Source: Sva-07 sp942492715 (GTDB lineage Bacteria > Actinomycetota > Acidimicrobiia > Acidimicrobiales > Ilumatobacteraceae). From it: a stretch of 64,000 bases of DNA. The stretch covers positions 186,001 to 250,000 of the forward strand of contig CALOFW010000012.1 in NCBI GenBank assembly GCA_942492715.1, written 5' to 3'. Made by a program: the position numbers and the translations under genes. Shown here one piece after another: positions 46,044-56,627 of the stretch. Every line of letters begins with the position of its first letter. The stretch's first letter is position 1. Under the pieces are notes generated by a model, which was not told where the DNA came from, did no database searches, and saw only the letters and a list, made by a program, of their open reading frames with translations.

Positions 46044-46474
46044 GTTGTCTGGACGATCAGCACCGAGCAGTCGGCGTGATGGGCACAGCGGCTCGACACG
46101 CTGCCGAGCAGGAAGCGACGAGCACCGTGCATGCCGCGGTTGCCGATCACCAGCAGGTCGGCATGCACCTCCTCGCACAGCGACAGCAATGCGTCGGCGG
46201 GATCGCCGCCGAGTGCGTGCGGGGTCGCCTCTGCGCCGAGTTCCGTGGCGATCGCGACCGCCGACTCGAGTGCGGTTCGTGTTGTCTGTTCGCTGGCCTC
46301 ACCCCACTCGTTGGAGGCGACGACCATGTCGGGGGCGACGAGGACCGGGATGCGTGGAGCGACCATCGCCACGTGCAGGTGCGCGCCGGTCAGAGCTGCC
46401 AACGTTGCGGCGTGCGTCACTGCCTTCTCGGCGCTGGCCGAGCCGTCGGTGCCGACCACGATCGTTGCGTACAT
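46040..46474 (-). CDS. Universal stress protein (UspA family)
   Basis: 144 aa single-domain Usp. Starts MYATIVVGTDGSASAEKAVT; ATP-binding motif G-2x-G-9x-G-S/T appears as VIGNRGMHGARRFLLGSVSS. Acts as an ATP-binding stress factor (family knowledge). GGGGAGG precedes the ATG. First gene of the Usp-amidase-EEP group; coupled to the amidase. Confidence 0.92.
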   Translation of the reverse strand: MYATIVVGTDGSASAEKAVTHAATLAALTGAHLHVAMVAPRIPVLVAPDMVVASNEWGEASEQTTRTALESAVAIATELGAEATPHALGGDPADALLSLCEEVHADLLVIGNRGMHGARRFLLGSVSSRCAHHADCSVLIVQTT

Positions 46475-46526
46475 GCGACCTCCCCATCGAGAACTCGTCG
46501 AACCGTAGCAAGCCGACGCCGTTCGG

Positions 46527-47423
46527 TCAGGGGTCGACCGGTGGTGGCGCGGTGAGGACGTCGCGAACCGCGTCGGCCAGGAGGCCCGCCCCGGCAGCGC
46601 TGTTGACGACGGAGTAGTGGTTCAGGCCCGCGCCTTCGATCCATCGGTGCTGCGGGTAACGGACTCGTTCGGACTCGGTGATCGAGGGGGGAGGTGAGCC
46701 CAGCATCCCGAATTCGGCACGGACGATCGTGACGGGGGCCTCGTGTCGATCGAGCAGAGTCCGCACCTCGTCGTCGGTGAGGAGCTCGCGACCGTCCTGG
46801 CGTACGGCCTCCTCGCTCACGGCGACACGGAACCCGTCTTCGACCTCGACGAGTTCGGTGAGCAGATTGCGCTCGAGATCCGGGCCGATGCCGTGCCCGA
46901 ATGCCGGGTGGGCGGCCCACATCGCGTGGTACGACACCCGGTCGGGCCAGATCGTGCTGATCCGGCGGAGGTCCTGGCCGATGGTGTCGTCGAGCACCAG
47001 GTCGAGGTCGACGTCGGGCCCGCTCGGGCAGGGCAGCGGCGGGCCGCCGTCGACGAGCACGATGTCGCGGACGAGATCGGGATGGCGCTGCGCGACCATC
47101 AGGGCCACGACGGCTCCCATCGCGTGACCGAGGACGAACGCAGGGCCGTCGAGTTGTTCGATGACCGCGGCGACGTCGTCCGCGTGGCGGCGGATTCCGT
47201 ACGGTCCGGCGGTCTCCAGGCTCTGCCCCCGGCCACGGAGGTCGAGGGCCACGATCTGCGCCCCACCTGCGAGGTGGTGGGCGAACGGGTCCCACGTCCA
47301 GGCGTTCGAAGCGATCCCGTGGACGGCGACGATGGTCGGTGCGCCGAGCAGGCCGGGCCATCGCAACGCCGCAAGTCTGCCGGCGTCGACGGTGTAGTCG
47401 AGGAACTCAGGTCGCCGGGCCAT
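46527..47423 (-). CDS. Alpha/beta-hydrolase-fold protein without catalytic serine
   Basis: 298 aa. The fold is plain: PTIVAVHGIASNAWTWDPFA (oxyanion region), VALDLRGRGQS, VLGHAMGAVVALMVAQRHPD and the C-terminal His in GLNHYSVVNSAAGAG. The nucleophile elbow reads G-H-A-M-G instead of G-x-S-x-G, and the codon is plainly GCG, so serine hydrolase activity is unlikely. It could be a binding protein, or use another mechanism such as lyase or oxygenase chemistry known for some family members. Confidence 0.85.
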   Translation of the reverse strand: MARRPEFLDYTVDAGRLAALRWPGLLGAPTIVAVHGIASNAWTWDPFAHHLAGGAQIVALDLRGRGQSLETAGPYGIRRHADDVAAVIEQLDGPAFVLGHAMGAVVALMVAQRHPDLVRDIVLVDGGPPLPCPSGPDVDLDLVLDDTIGQDLRRISTIWPDRVSYHAMWAAHPAFGHGIGPDLERNLLTELVEVEDGFRVAVSEEAVRQDGRELLTDDEVRTLLDRHEAPVTIVRAEFGMLGSPPPSITESERVRYPQHRWIEGAGLNHYSVVNSAAGAGLLADAVRDVLTAPPPVDP

Positions 47424-47521
47424 TGCTCACCACGTCGGTACTCGCCGTGGTCGCAGCGCGCGCAGCGTCACCGTCCATGTGCCGATCGTACCGCGCCGGC
47501 GGCGGCCGTCGTGGCGAGCCG

Positions 47522-48628
47522 TCAGCGGGGTTCGCGGGGGAGCCCGAGAACCCGTTCGCCGAGGATGTTGCGCATGATGTCCGACGTGCCGCCCATGATC
47601 GTGTAGCCGGGCGCATAGACCAGCCCGCGGGTGACGTCGTCCCAGACCATCGCCTCCGCGCCGAACGTGCGAGCGACGAACTCGGCGACGTCGATCTCGT
47701 GCTCGGTGCAGAAACACTTGGTCGCTGCGGAGAATCCGCTCGGCGCCTGGCGCAACACCTCGCGGGTCACCAGGATGCGGCCGATTCGATACCCGGTCTC
47801 GAGCCGGGCGATCTCGTCACGCACCCGAGGATCACTGCGGTCGGCCCGTTCGACGGCGAGTTCGTACAGTGCCCGGTTCGACACGAGTCGGTCGATGCCG
47901 CCGCGCTCGTGCTCGAGTTGGGCCATCGTCTGCTTGAAGGCGTTGCCCTCGACGCCGACGAGGTTGGCCACCGGGACGCGGACATCGGTGAAGAAGACCT
48001 CGCAGAAGTGGCGGTTGGTCGTCATGTCGGTGATCGGACGGATCTCGATGCCGGGGGTGTCCATCGGGACGATGATCTCGCTGATCCCGCGGTGTGGAGG
48101 GCCCTCGGCGTCGGTTCGGCAGATCAAGTAGCAGTAGTCGGCGAGTTCACCGAAGCTCGTCCAGATCTTCTGGCCGTTGATCACGAAGTCGTCGCCGTCG
48201 CGCACCGCGCTCGTGACGAGTGAGGCGAGGTCGGATCCGGAGTTCGGCTCCGACATGCCGATGCACCACGTGGTCTCGCCGGAGAGGATCCCGGGAAGGA
48301 ACTCGGCCTGCTGGTCGGCGGTGCCGTAGTTGATCAGGGTGGGCCCCATCTGACGGTCGGCGAACCACATCGCCGCGATCGGAGCCCCTGCGGCGATCAG
48401 TTCCTCGCCGATGATCAGCCGGTTGATGGCGGGCTGGCCGCCACCGCCGAACTCGACCGGCCAGGTCATGCCGATCCATCCGTGTGCCGCCATCTCCTTG
48501 GCGAAGTCCTTGGAGAAGCCGTTGATCCACGAGTCGTTGTGGCGGCCGTGCCGCTCCACCGCCTCGGCAGCGACCTTGCGGGCTTGGTCTCTGAGGGCCG
48601 TCTGCTCGGGGGTCCAGTCGAAGTCCAT
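47522..48628 (-). CDS. Acyl-CoA dehydrogenase family protein
   Basis: About 368 aa from MDFDWTPEQTALRDQARKVA. Domains: N-terminal helical; beta-barrel with MSEPNSGSDLASL (FAD/substrate loop) and NGQKIWTSFGELADYCYLIC; C-terminal helical with QLEHERGGIDRL, ending GYTIMGGTSDIMRNILGERV. FAD-dependent alpha,beta-desaturation of an acyl-CoA; chain specificity unknown. No partner ETF is adjacent. Divergent from isocitrate dehydrogenase. Confidence 0.9.
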   Translation of the reverse strand: MDFDWTPEQTALRDQARKVAAEAVERHGRHNDSWINGFSKDFAKEMAAHGWIGMTWPVEFGGGGQPAINRLIIGEELIAAGAPIAAMWFADRQMGPTLINYGTADQQAEFLPGILSGETTWCIGMSEPNSGSDLASLVTSAVRDGDDFVINGQKIWTSFGELADYCYLICRTDAEGPPHRGISEIIVPMDTPGIEIRPITDMTTNRHFCEVFFTDVRVPVANLVGVEGNAFKQTMAQLEHERGGIDRLVSNRALYELAVERADRSDPRVRDEIARLETGYRIGRILVTREVLRQAPSGFSAATKCFCTEHEIDVAEFVARTFGAEAMVWDDVTRGLVYAPGYTIMGGTSDIMRNILGERVLGLPREPR

Positions 48629-48741
48629 CGACGTCGAGCGTAGAGGTTCGGACCGCTGGCGTTCCTGTGGAGCGGCGGGCTCGCGGTTGCTACAGTGCAG
48701 ACAAGTTGTAGACAAGTCGACCCCAAGCGAGCAGGAACCCC

Positions 48742-50979
48742 ATGAGCGAGATCACCCCGTCCACCATCATCTACACCTTCACCGACGAGGCGCCGGCGCT
48801 CGCGACCTACTCACTGCTGCCGATCATCGAGGCGTTCGCCGGGTCGGCAGGGATCGATGTCGAGACCCGCGACATCTCACTCGCCGGGCGGATTCTCGCC
48901 AACTTCCCGGAGCGTCTCACGCCTGAGCAGCGTGTCGGCGATGCCCTCGCCGAGCTCGGCGACCTGGCACTGACCCCCGCCGCGAACATCATCAAGCTGC
49001 CGAACATCAGCGCGTCGGTGCCGCAGATGAAGGCGGCGATCGCCGAGCTCCAGGCGAAGGGGTACGACGTCCCGGACTACCCGGACGAGCCCTCCGGGAC
49101 CGAGGAGATCGAGATCAAGGAGCGTTACGGCAAGGTGATGGGGTCGGCTGTCAACCCGGTGCTGCGCCAGGGCAACTCCGACCGGCGTGCCCCGAAGGCC
49201 GTGAAGGAGTACGCCAAGTCGCACCCGCACTCGATGGGCGCGTGGTCGCCGGAGTCGAGGACCCACGTCGCAACGATGGGTGCCCACGACTTCCGCTCCA
49301 ACGAGCAGTCGATCACCGCAGCATCGGACACCACGCTCCGCATCGAGTACGTCGCCGACGACGGCGGCGTCACCGTCCTGAAGGAGTCGGTGCCGGTGCT
49401 GGCCGGCGAGGTCGTCGACTCGACCGTGATGGACGTCGCTGCGCTGCGGACGTTCCTCGCCGAGCAGATCGCCGACGCCAAGGATCTGGGGGTGCTCTTC
49501 TCGCTGCATCTGAAGGCAACCATGATGAAGGTGTCCGACCCGATCATCTTCGGTCACGCCGTGGAGGTCTACTTCGGTGACGTCTTCGCGAAGCACGGCG
49601 ACGCGATCGCAGCCGCAGGCGGCGATCCGAACAACGGGTGGGCGAGTGTGCTCGCGGCCGTCGAGTCGATGTCGGCCGATCAGCGCGCCGACATCGAGGC
49701 CGACATCGCCGCGGCCTACGCCGCCGGCCCGGACCTCGCCATGGTCGACTCCGACAGGGGCATCACCAACCTGCACGTGCCGAGCGACGTGATCGTCGAC
49801 GCGTCGATGCCGGCGATGATCCGCACGTCGGGCCAGATGTGGAACGCCGCCGGCGAGCAGCAGGACACCAAGGCCGTCATCCCCGACAGCAGCTACGCCG
49901 GCGTGTACCAGGCGGTGATCGACGACTGTCGTGTCAACGGCGCCTACGACCCGGCCACGATGGGGACCGTTCCGAACGTCGGCCTGATGGCCCAGAAGGC
50001 CGAGGAGTACGGCAGCCACGACAAGACGTTCGAGGCACCCGGCAACGGCACGATCCGCGTCGTCGATGCCGCAACGGGCGACGCCGTCATGACGCAGACG
50101 GTTGCGACCGGTGACATCTTCCGGGCGTGCCAGGTCAAGGACGAGCCGATCCGCGACTGGGTGCGCCTCGCCGTCGAGCGGGCCCGTGCCATGGACGCTC
50201 CCGCGGTGTTCTGGCTCGACGCCGACCGGGCACACGATGCGCAGCTGATCGCCAAGGTGAACCAGTACCTGGGCGACCACGACATCAGCGGGCTCGAGAT
50301 CGAGATCATTGCCCCCGAGGCGGCCACGCAGTTCTCGATCGAGCGGATCCGCCGTGGCGAGGACACGATCTCGGTCACCGGCAACGTGCTTCGCGACTAC
50401 CTGACCGATCTGTTCCCGATCCTCGAGCTCGGCACGAGCGCCAAGATGCTCTCGATCGTTCCGCTGCTCAACGGTGGTGGCCTCTTCGAGACCGGCGCCG
50501 GAGGGTCGGCACCCAAGCACGTTCAGCAGCTCGTCAAGGAGAACTACCTCCGCTGGGACTCGCTGGGCGAGTTCCTCGCGCTCGCCGTGTCGTTCGAGCA
50601 CCTCGCCAACGTGACCGGCAACGAGCGGGCACGGATCCTCGGCGAGACGCTCGACACGGCGACGGGCCAGCTGCTGGAGAACGGCAAGTCACCGGCGCGT
50701 CGGCTCGGCCAGATCGACAACCGCGGCAGCCACTTCTACCTCGCGCTCTACTGGGCGCAGGCACTCGCCGCACAGAGCGCCGACGCCGACCTTGCCGCGA
50801 TCTTCGCGCCGATCGCCGCCGAGCTGTCGGCGAACGAGCAGACGATCGTCGACGAGTTGCTCGGTGTGCAGGGTCAGCCCGCCGACATCGGCGGCTACTA
50901 CGCCCCCGACGCCGCCAAGGCGACGTCGGTGATGCGGCCCAGCGCCACCTTCAACGCCGCGATCGACCCTCTCCGCTGA
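48742..50979 (+). CDS. icd: Isocitrate dehydrogenase, NADP-dependent, monomeric type
   Basis: 745 aa, the size of the monomeric IDH family, not the ~400-aa dimeric type. Typical segments: TIIYTFTDEAPALATYSLLP, IKLPNISASVPQMKAAIAEL, and SAVNPVLRQGNSDRRAPKAV. Oxidatively decarboxylates isocitrate to 2-oxoglutarate in the TCA cycle, producing NADPH. The leader has AGACAAGT twice (48698-48717). It converges with citrate synthase, pairing two TCA-cycle genes. Confidence 0.95.
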   Translation: MSEITPSTIIYTFTDEAPALATYSLLPIIEAFAGSAGIDVETRDISLAGRILANFPERLTPEQRVGDALAELGDLALTPAANIIKLPNISASVPQMKAAIAELQAKGYDVPDYPDEPSGTEEIEIKERYGKVMGSAVNPVLRQGNSDRRAPKAVKEYAKSHPHSMGAWSPESRTHVATMGAHDFRSNEQSITAASDTTLRIEYVADDGGVTVLKESVPVLAGEVVDSTVMDVAALRTFLAEQIADAKDLGVLFSLHLKATMMKVSDPIIFGHAVEVYFGDVFAKHGDAIAAAGGDPNNGWASVLAAVESMSADQRADIEADIAAAYAAGPDLAMVDSDRGITNLHVPSDVIVDASMPAMIRTSGQMWNAAGEQQDTKAVIPDSSYAGVYQAVIDDCRVNGAYDPATMGTVPNVGLMAQKAEEYGSHDKTFEAPGNGTIRVVDAATGDAVMTQTVATGDIFRACQVKDEPIRDWVRLAVERARAMDAPAVFWLDADRAHDAQLIAKVNQYLGDHDISGLEIEIIAPEAATQFSIERIRRGEDTISVTGNVLRDYLTDLFPILELGTSAKMLSIVPLLNGGGLFETGAGGSAPKHVQQLVKENYLRWDSLGEFLALAVSFEHLANVTGNERARILGETLDTATGQLLENGKSPARRLGQIDNRGSHFYLALYWAQALAAQSADADLAAIFAPIAAELSANEQTIVDELLGVQGQPADIGGYYAPDAAKATSVMRPSATFNAAIDPLR

Positions 50980-51028
50980 CGAAGGTGCGCCGGGGGGTCA
51001 GGGTCGGTTCAGGGGGTCGGCGCAACGG

Positions 51029-52294
<1,266 letters not shown>

Positions 52295-52426
52295 GTGGCT
52301 TCCTCTCGTGGCGCGAACTCGTTGGCGATGCGGTGGGGGTTCCTCCCCGGCCGCGGCGCCACGTTAGTGCCGACGACCCGGTTCGGACCCAACCGACGGC
52401 TCGTTCACCTCGCGTTCACGCAACGC

Positions 52427-53791
52427 TCAGAGTGGGCTGTTGCCGTGTTTCCGGCCGCCCAGCACCTCTCGCTTGTCCCGGAGGGCCTCGAGTGCGGCGG
52501 TGATCTCGATCCTGGTGTCGGCGGGATCGATGACGGCATCGACCAGCCCCCGCTCGGCCGCCACGTACGGGTTCAGGAGGCGCTCGGCGTAGTCGGCTTC
52601 GAACGCTGCTCGTTCCTCCGGTGTCGCCCGCCGCTGCAGGATCGCGGCAGCCTGGCCGGCGCCCATCACGGCCAACTCGGCCCACGGCCACGCCAGGCAC
52701 AGATCGTTGCCCATCGTCTTGGAGTCCATGACGATGTACGCACCGCCGTAGCTCTTGCGCAGGATCACGCAGATGCGCGGCACCGTGGCGCGGGCGTAGG
52801 CGTACACGAGCTGCGCGCCGTGGCGGATCATCCCACGCCACTCGAGATCCTTGCCGGGGTAGAACCCGGGCGTGTCGACGAGCGTGACGATCGGCAGGTT
52901 GAAGGCATCGCACAGCGCGACGAACCGTGCCGCCTTCTGCGACGCCGGGATGTCGAGGGTGCCGGCAAGCGTGATCGGTTGGTTGGCGACGATGCCGACC
53001 GGGGCACCGCCGATGGTGGCGAATGCGGTGACGACGTTGCTCGCCCACCTTGCTCGCAGCTCGGTCATCGACCCGTCGTCGACGATCGCTGCTGCAACCG
53101 CACGAACGTCGTAGCTGCCCGTCGACGTCGGGGGGATCAGCGCACCCGCCTCGGGGCATCGACGGTCGATCGGGTCGTCGACGGGGGAGTGCGGGGGTTC
53201 GGCGTCGACGTGGTCGGGCAGGTACGACAACAGCTCGATCACGGCGTCGATGGCACTGGCACGATCGGCGACCACCGAGGTCGCCACGCCCGTGTACCGA
53301 CCGTGGTTCGCGGCGCCCCCGAGTTCGTCGATGCCGATCCCGATGCCGGTGAACTCCTCGACCATCGTCGGGCCGTTGACGAAGGCGTAGCTGTCAGCGG
53401 TCATCACGGTCAGGTCGGCGATTCCCAACAACAACGCCGGCCCCGACACGGCGGGGCCGTCGACGATCACGAGGGTCGGGACGACACCCGAGCACGCCAC
53501 CATCGCGCCGGCCACGAGGCCCCATGCATGGAGCGCCGGTACTCCCTCGTCGATGGCGGCGCCCGACGTCGACAGCACCATCACCAGGGGCAGGCGCTGG
53601 GCGAGCGCGATCTCGGCGCCCCGCGCGAGCTGCATCGACGATTCCGTCGTGAGGCGCGTCACCGGGTCGTCGGACGTGAACTCGGCCCACACGACCTGAC
53701 GACCGTCGAGCTCTCGGATGGTGACGGCGATGTCGCTCGGGGTGTGCGCTGCGATCGGAAAGCCGGTCTCGATCGCCGATGCGTCACTCAT
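52427..53791 (-). CDS. Acyl-CoA carboxylase carboxyltransferase (beta) subunit
   Basis: 454 aa with two crotonase-like halves. First: VIVDGPAVSGPALLLGIADL, VMTADSYAFVNGP. Second: GAPVGIVANQPITLAGTLDI, TLVDTPGFYPGKDLEWRGMI, ICVILRKSYGGAYIVMDSKT and AVMGAGQAAAILQRR. These are typical of acetyl/propionyl-CoA carboxylase CT subunits, moving CO2 from biotin to acyl-CoA. The N-terminal half is shorter than in ~530-aa PccB. No biotin-carboxylase gene in the window. Confidence 0.88.
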   Translation of the reverse strand: MSDASAIETGFPIAAHTPSDIAVTIRELDGRQVVWAEFTSDDPVTRLTTESSMQLARGAEIALAQRLPLVMVLSTSGAAIDEGVPALHAWGLVAGAMVACSGVVPTLVIVDGPAVSGPALLLGIADLTVMTADSYAFVNGPTMVEEFTGIGIGIDELGGAANHGRYTGVATSVVADRASAIDAVIELLSYLPDHVDAEPPHSPVDDPIDRRCPEAGALIPPTSTGSYDVRAVAAAIVDDGSMTELRARWASNVVTAFATIGGAPVGIVANQPITLAGTLDIPASQKAARFVALCDAFNLPIVTLVDTPGFYPGKDLEWRGMIRHGAQLVYAYARATVPRICVILRKSYGGAYIVMDSKTMGNDLCLAWPWAELAVMGAGQAAAILQRRATPEERAAFEADYAERLLNPYVAAERGLVDAVIDPADTRIEITAALEALRDKREVLGGRKHGNSPL

Positions 53792-53854
53792 CGTCGGCGA
53801 CAGTACCGGGCAGCGCGGCCCCGGGGTGCACGAGCGGTTCGAGGGGGAGCCGGG

Positions 53855-54793
53855 TCACCCCGTTCGACCGAACGGAAACGCTGCCGCATCGGGGTGGACG
53901 CCGTGCTGCAGGCTCCCCTGCTCGCGGGTGACCTCGCGCAGCGTTTCGAGGGCCGCCATCGTCGGAGCGCTGGCGCTCGGCCGGCGGCGCCGTGCGAAGG
54001 CCACCACGCGGCGGGGGAGCTCGGGAACCGTGATGCGATGGAACGATCCCTCGAGCCAGGTGGGCACGGCGGTGGCCGGAACGATGGCCGCACCGAACCC
54101 GTCGAAGGCGAGAGAGGCGAGCAGCCGGACGCCGTCGACCTCGGCCTGGGCCCGCAGCGTGATGTCGGCGGTGGCCGCAGCCCGTTCGAGGACTCGGCGC
54201 AACGCTGCGCCGGGTGGCGGCAGCAGCAGGGGAACCTCGTCGAGGTCGGCGAGCGGGATCGAGTCGCGCGTCGCGAGGGGATGGCCATCGGCGGCCAGGA
54301 GCAGGAGGTCTTCCGCGAAGAGCGGTTCGATGACGAGTTCGGGTTCGTCGACGGGCAGATGCACGATCGCTGCGTTGAGCTGACCGGTGAGGACGTTGGG
54401 GATCAACGAGGACGTCGCACCTTCCTGCACGATGACGCGCACCTGCGGGTGCTGATCGCTCAGCTGGGTGAGGAACTTCGGGATCAGCCAGCGCGCCGTG
54501 GTGCCGATGACGCCGATGCGGGTCTGGCCGGAGACCGTGGTGTGCCGGCTCGACATGTCGGCGGCGATGTCGTCGAGCTCGTTGAGGATCCGCCGTGCTC
54601 GCTCGACGACCCGGACGCCGTCCTCGGTGAGGCCGCCCTGGGAGCGGTCGACGAGCGTGACGCCGAGTTCCTTCTCGAGGCGGGCGATGTGGCTCGAGAC
54701 GTTGGACTGCACGGTGTAGAGGGAGCGGGCAGCGGCGGAGAAGGTGCCGTGGTCTGCGATCGCGACCAGGGTGGCGAGCTGCCGGACATCCAT
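53855..54793 (-). CDS. LysR-family transcriptional regulator
   Basis: 312 aa. DNA-binding domain MDVRQLATLVAIADHGTFSA, AARSLYTVQSNVSSHIARLE, KELGVTLVDRSQGGLTEDG, then the periplasmic-binding-like effector domain (TTARWLIPKFLTQLSDQHPQ; FDGFGAAIVPATAVPTWLEG). The inducer is unknown. Directly upstream of the carboxyltransferase gene in the same direction, so it may act on it or itself. It starts 80 bases before the 6C RNA promoter on the other strand. Confidence 0.92.
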   Translation of the reverse strand: MDVRQLATLVAIADHGTFSAAARSLYTVQSNVSSHIARLEKELGVTLVDRSQGGLTEDGVRVVERARRILNELDDIAADMSSRHTTVSGQTRIGVIGTTARWLIPKFLTQLSDQHPQVRVIVQEGATSSLIPNVLTGQLNAAIVHLPVDEPELVIEPLFAEDLLLLAADGHPLATRDSIPLADLDEVPLLLPPPGAALRRVLERAAATADITLRAQAEVDGVRLLASLAFDGFGAAIVPATAVPTWLEGSFHRITVPELPRRVVAFARRRRPSASAPTMAALETLREVTREQGSLQHGVHPDAAAFPFGRTG

Positions 54794-54863
54794 CGCTCGG
54801 AACGATAACGGATATCTCTTTGTTCTACTTGCGTGATCACTTGCTCACGTGCATACTTTCACA

Positions 54864-54985
54864 AGCAGATCGCAGTGCGAACACCCCCCATGTTCCACTC
54901 GAAGGGAAGTCCACCATCCGGTTCCCCCAACCGGAGGACATTCCCAGGTTGAGAGACCCGGATCCCCCATCCGGGTCTTTCCCGT
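54864..54985 (+). ncRNA. 6C-type small RNA with intrinsic terminator
   Basis: Three hairpins have C-rich loops: GAACA-CCCCCCA-TGTTC (54879-54895), CCGGTT-CCCCC-AACCGG (54918-54934) and AGACCCGGAT-CCCCC-ATCCGGGTCT (54954-54978), the last followed by a T-rich tail (TTCCCGTTTT). TTGCGT (54829) and CATACT (54852) with 17-base spacing give a promoter. This fits the actinobacterial 6C RNA (B11 in M. tuberculosis), also found near a HAD-type gene. 5' end approximate. Confidence 0.75.
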
Positions 54986-55024
54986 TTTCCGGGTCCGGTT
55001 TCCCGGGGGACGTAGCCTGATCCG

Positions 55025-56500
55025 GTGACCCTCTCTCCGCCCACCCCGGCATCCGTCTCGGGCAGCTCATCCGGTGCCGCTGCCTTCTTCGACCTCGACC
55101 GTACGCTGCTCCGTGGTGCATCCGGCGAGGTGTTCGCCGGAGCCATGCGACTCGCCGGTCTCGTCAGTGCCGACCCCGTGCCGGGTGAGCAGCTCGTCTA
55201 CCGGCTGTTCAACGCCATCGGCGAGACGTTGCCGTCGATGGCGCTGGCTCGCCAGGCGGTCGGCCTCGCCAAGGGCCGCTCGCAAGCGTCGGTGCGGGCG
55301 GCGGCCGAGACGGTCGCCGACGATCTCTGTGCGATGGTGCAGCCCTTCGCCGAGACCGCGTTCGCGGCCCACCGAGCCGCCGGCCGACCGATCGTGCTCG
55401 CCACCACGACGCCGTACGACCTGGTGAAGCCGTTCGCCGATCGCCTCGGCCTCGACGACGTCGTCGCGACCAGGTACGGGGTCGCGGCTGACGGAACCTA
55501 CGACGGAACGCTCGACGGTCCGTTCGTGTGGTCGGCGGGCAAGCTCGCTGCGATCACCGAGTGGGCCGACCGTCACAGCGTCGACCTCCGCGAGAGCTAC
55601 GCCTACTCCGACAGCGTGTACGACACGCCGATGCTCGCGGCCGTCGGCCACCCCGTGGTGGTCAACCCGGACCCGCGCATGGTGCTCGTTGCCGCCGCTC
55701 GCCGCTGGCCGACGCTCAACCTCGACGTCTCACCCGGTGTGCTGAAGGTTCCGGTGATCGGCCTCGAGGTGCAGGAGCTGGCGTTGCGATTCGCCCGCCC
55801 AGCTGCGTACCCCTACGCGAGGTTCGACATCGCCGGTGTGGATCACATCCCCGGCATCGGCGCCGCCATCCTGTGCGCGAACCACCGCAGCTACTTCGAC
55901 GTCGCAGCGATGTCGTTGACCATCGCGAAGAGCGGACGCCCGGCGCGGTTCCTGGGCAAGAAGGAGGTCTTCGATGCCCCGATCGTCGGTCCGATCGCTG
56001 CTGCGATGGGTGGGATCCGGGTCGACCGAGGGACCGGATCCGACGAGCCGCTCGACGCAGCCGCCAACGCACTCGCCGGCGGAGAGATGGTGACGATGAT
56101 GCCCGAAGGCACGATCCCGCGCGGGCCGGCCTTCTTCCGCAAGCCCGTCGGGAGGTGGGGTGCAGCGCGCCTCGCCCAACTCAGCGGAGCGCCGGTCGTG
56201 CCCGTGGGGCTCTGGGGGACCGAGAAGGTCTGGCCCCGCTCGAGCCGGGTGCCGAACGTGCTCAATCTCACCTCGCCGCCCACCGTACGGGTCCGTGTCG
56301 GTGAACCCGTCGAGTTGAAGGGCCGCTCGCTCGAGGCCGACACGAAGCGAATCATGGCGGCGATCGTTGCACTCCTGCCGGCCGACGCCTACCGCAGACG
56401 CACCCCGACGGCCGCTGAACTCGCGCTGACGTATCCGCCCGGACATCGCGGGGATCCCGCACAGGAAGTGGGTCGGAGGCCCGGCAGCGACATTGAGTAG
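55025..56500 (+). CDS. HAD-IB hydrolase fused to PlsC-type acyltransferase
   Basis: 491 aa. N-terminal HAD domain (~15-235): FFDLDRTLLRGASGEVFAGA (nucleophile Asp) and ESYAYSDSVYDTPMLAAVG (motif IV). C-terminal 1-acylglycerol-3-phosphate acyltransferase domain (~250-450): CANHRSYFDVAAMSL (HX4D), GGIRVDRGTGSDEP and MPEGTIPRGPAFFRKP. Likely acts in phosphatidic-acid synthesis or turnover, as mycobacterial HAD/PlsC fusions are thought to. Start GTG 55025. Downstream of the 6C RNA, so transcription past its terminator may control this gene. Confidence 0.9.
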   Translation: MTLSPPTPASVSGSSSGAAAFFDLDRTLLRGASGEVFAGAMRLAGLVSADPVPGEQLVYRLFNAIGETLPSMALARQAVGLAKGRSQASVRAAAETVADDLCAMVQPFAETAFAAHRAAGRPIVLATTTPYDLVKPFADRLGLDDVVATRYGVAADGTYDGTLDGPFVWSAGKLAAITEWADRHSVDLRESYAYSDSVYDTPMLAAVGHPVVVNPDPRMVLVAAARRWPTLNLDVSPGVLKVPVIGLEVQELALRFARPAAYPYARFDIAGVDHIPGIGAAILCANHRSYFDVAAMSLTIAKSGRPARFLGKKEVFDAPIVGPIAAAMGGIRVDRGTGSDEPLDAAANALAGGEMVTMMPEGTIPRGPAFFRKPVGRWGAARLAQLSGAPVVPVGLWGTEKVWPRSSRVPNVLNLTSPPTVRVRVGEPVELKGRSLEADTKRIMAAIVALLPADAYRRRTPTAAELALTYPPGHRGDPAQEVGRRPGSDIE

Positions 56501-56586
56501 GAAAAGTTTCGCTTCATCGTCATCCGGGTGAGGGGGTGGGTTCGTAGAGATCACATGCCGCTCCGCTGCGGCGTGAACAACACAGC

Positions 56587-56614
56587 GAACCCTCCAAACA
56601 GAACCCTCCAAACA
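56587..56614. repeat. Tandem 14-bp repeat in the fasciclin leader
   Basis: GAACCCTCCAAACA at 56587-56600 and again 56601-56614, then a partial third copy (GGAACCTCCACA) that includes the start region. It lies just before the fasciclin ATG at 56628, so its copy number could change spacing to the ribosome site. Confidence 0.6.
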
Positions 56615-56627
56615 AAGGAACCTCCAC

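Noticed and set aside
50980..51028. G-rich stretch between icd and citrate synthase as quadruplex or terminator
   Set aside because: Runs of G are irregular and no stable hairpin could be drawn.
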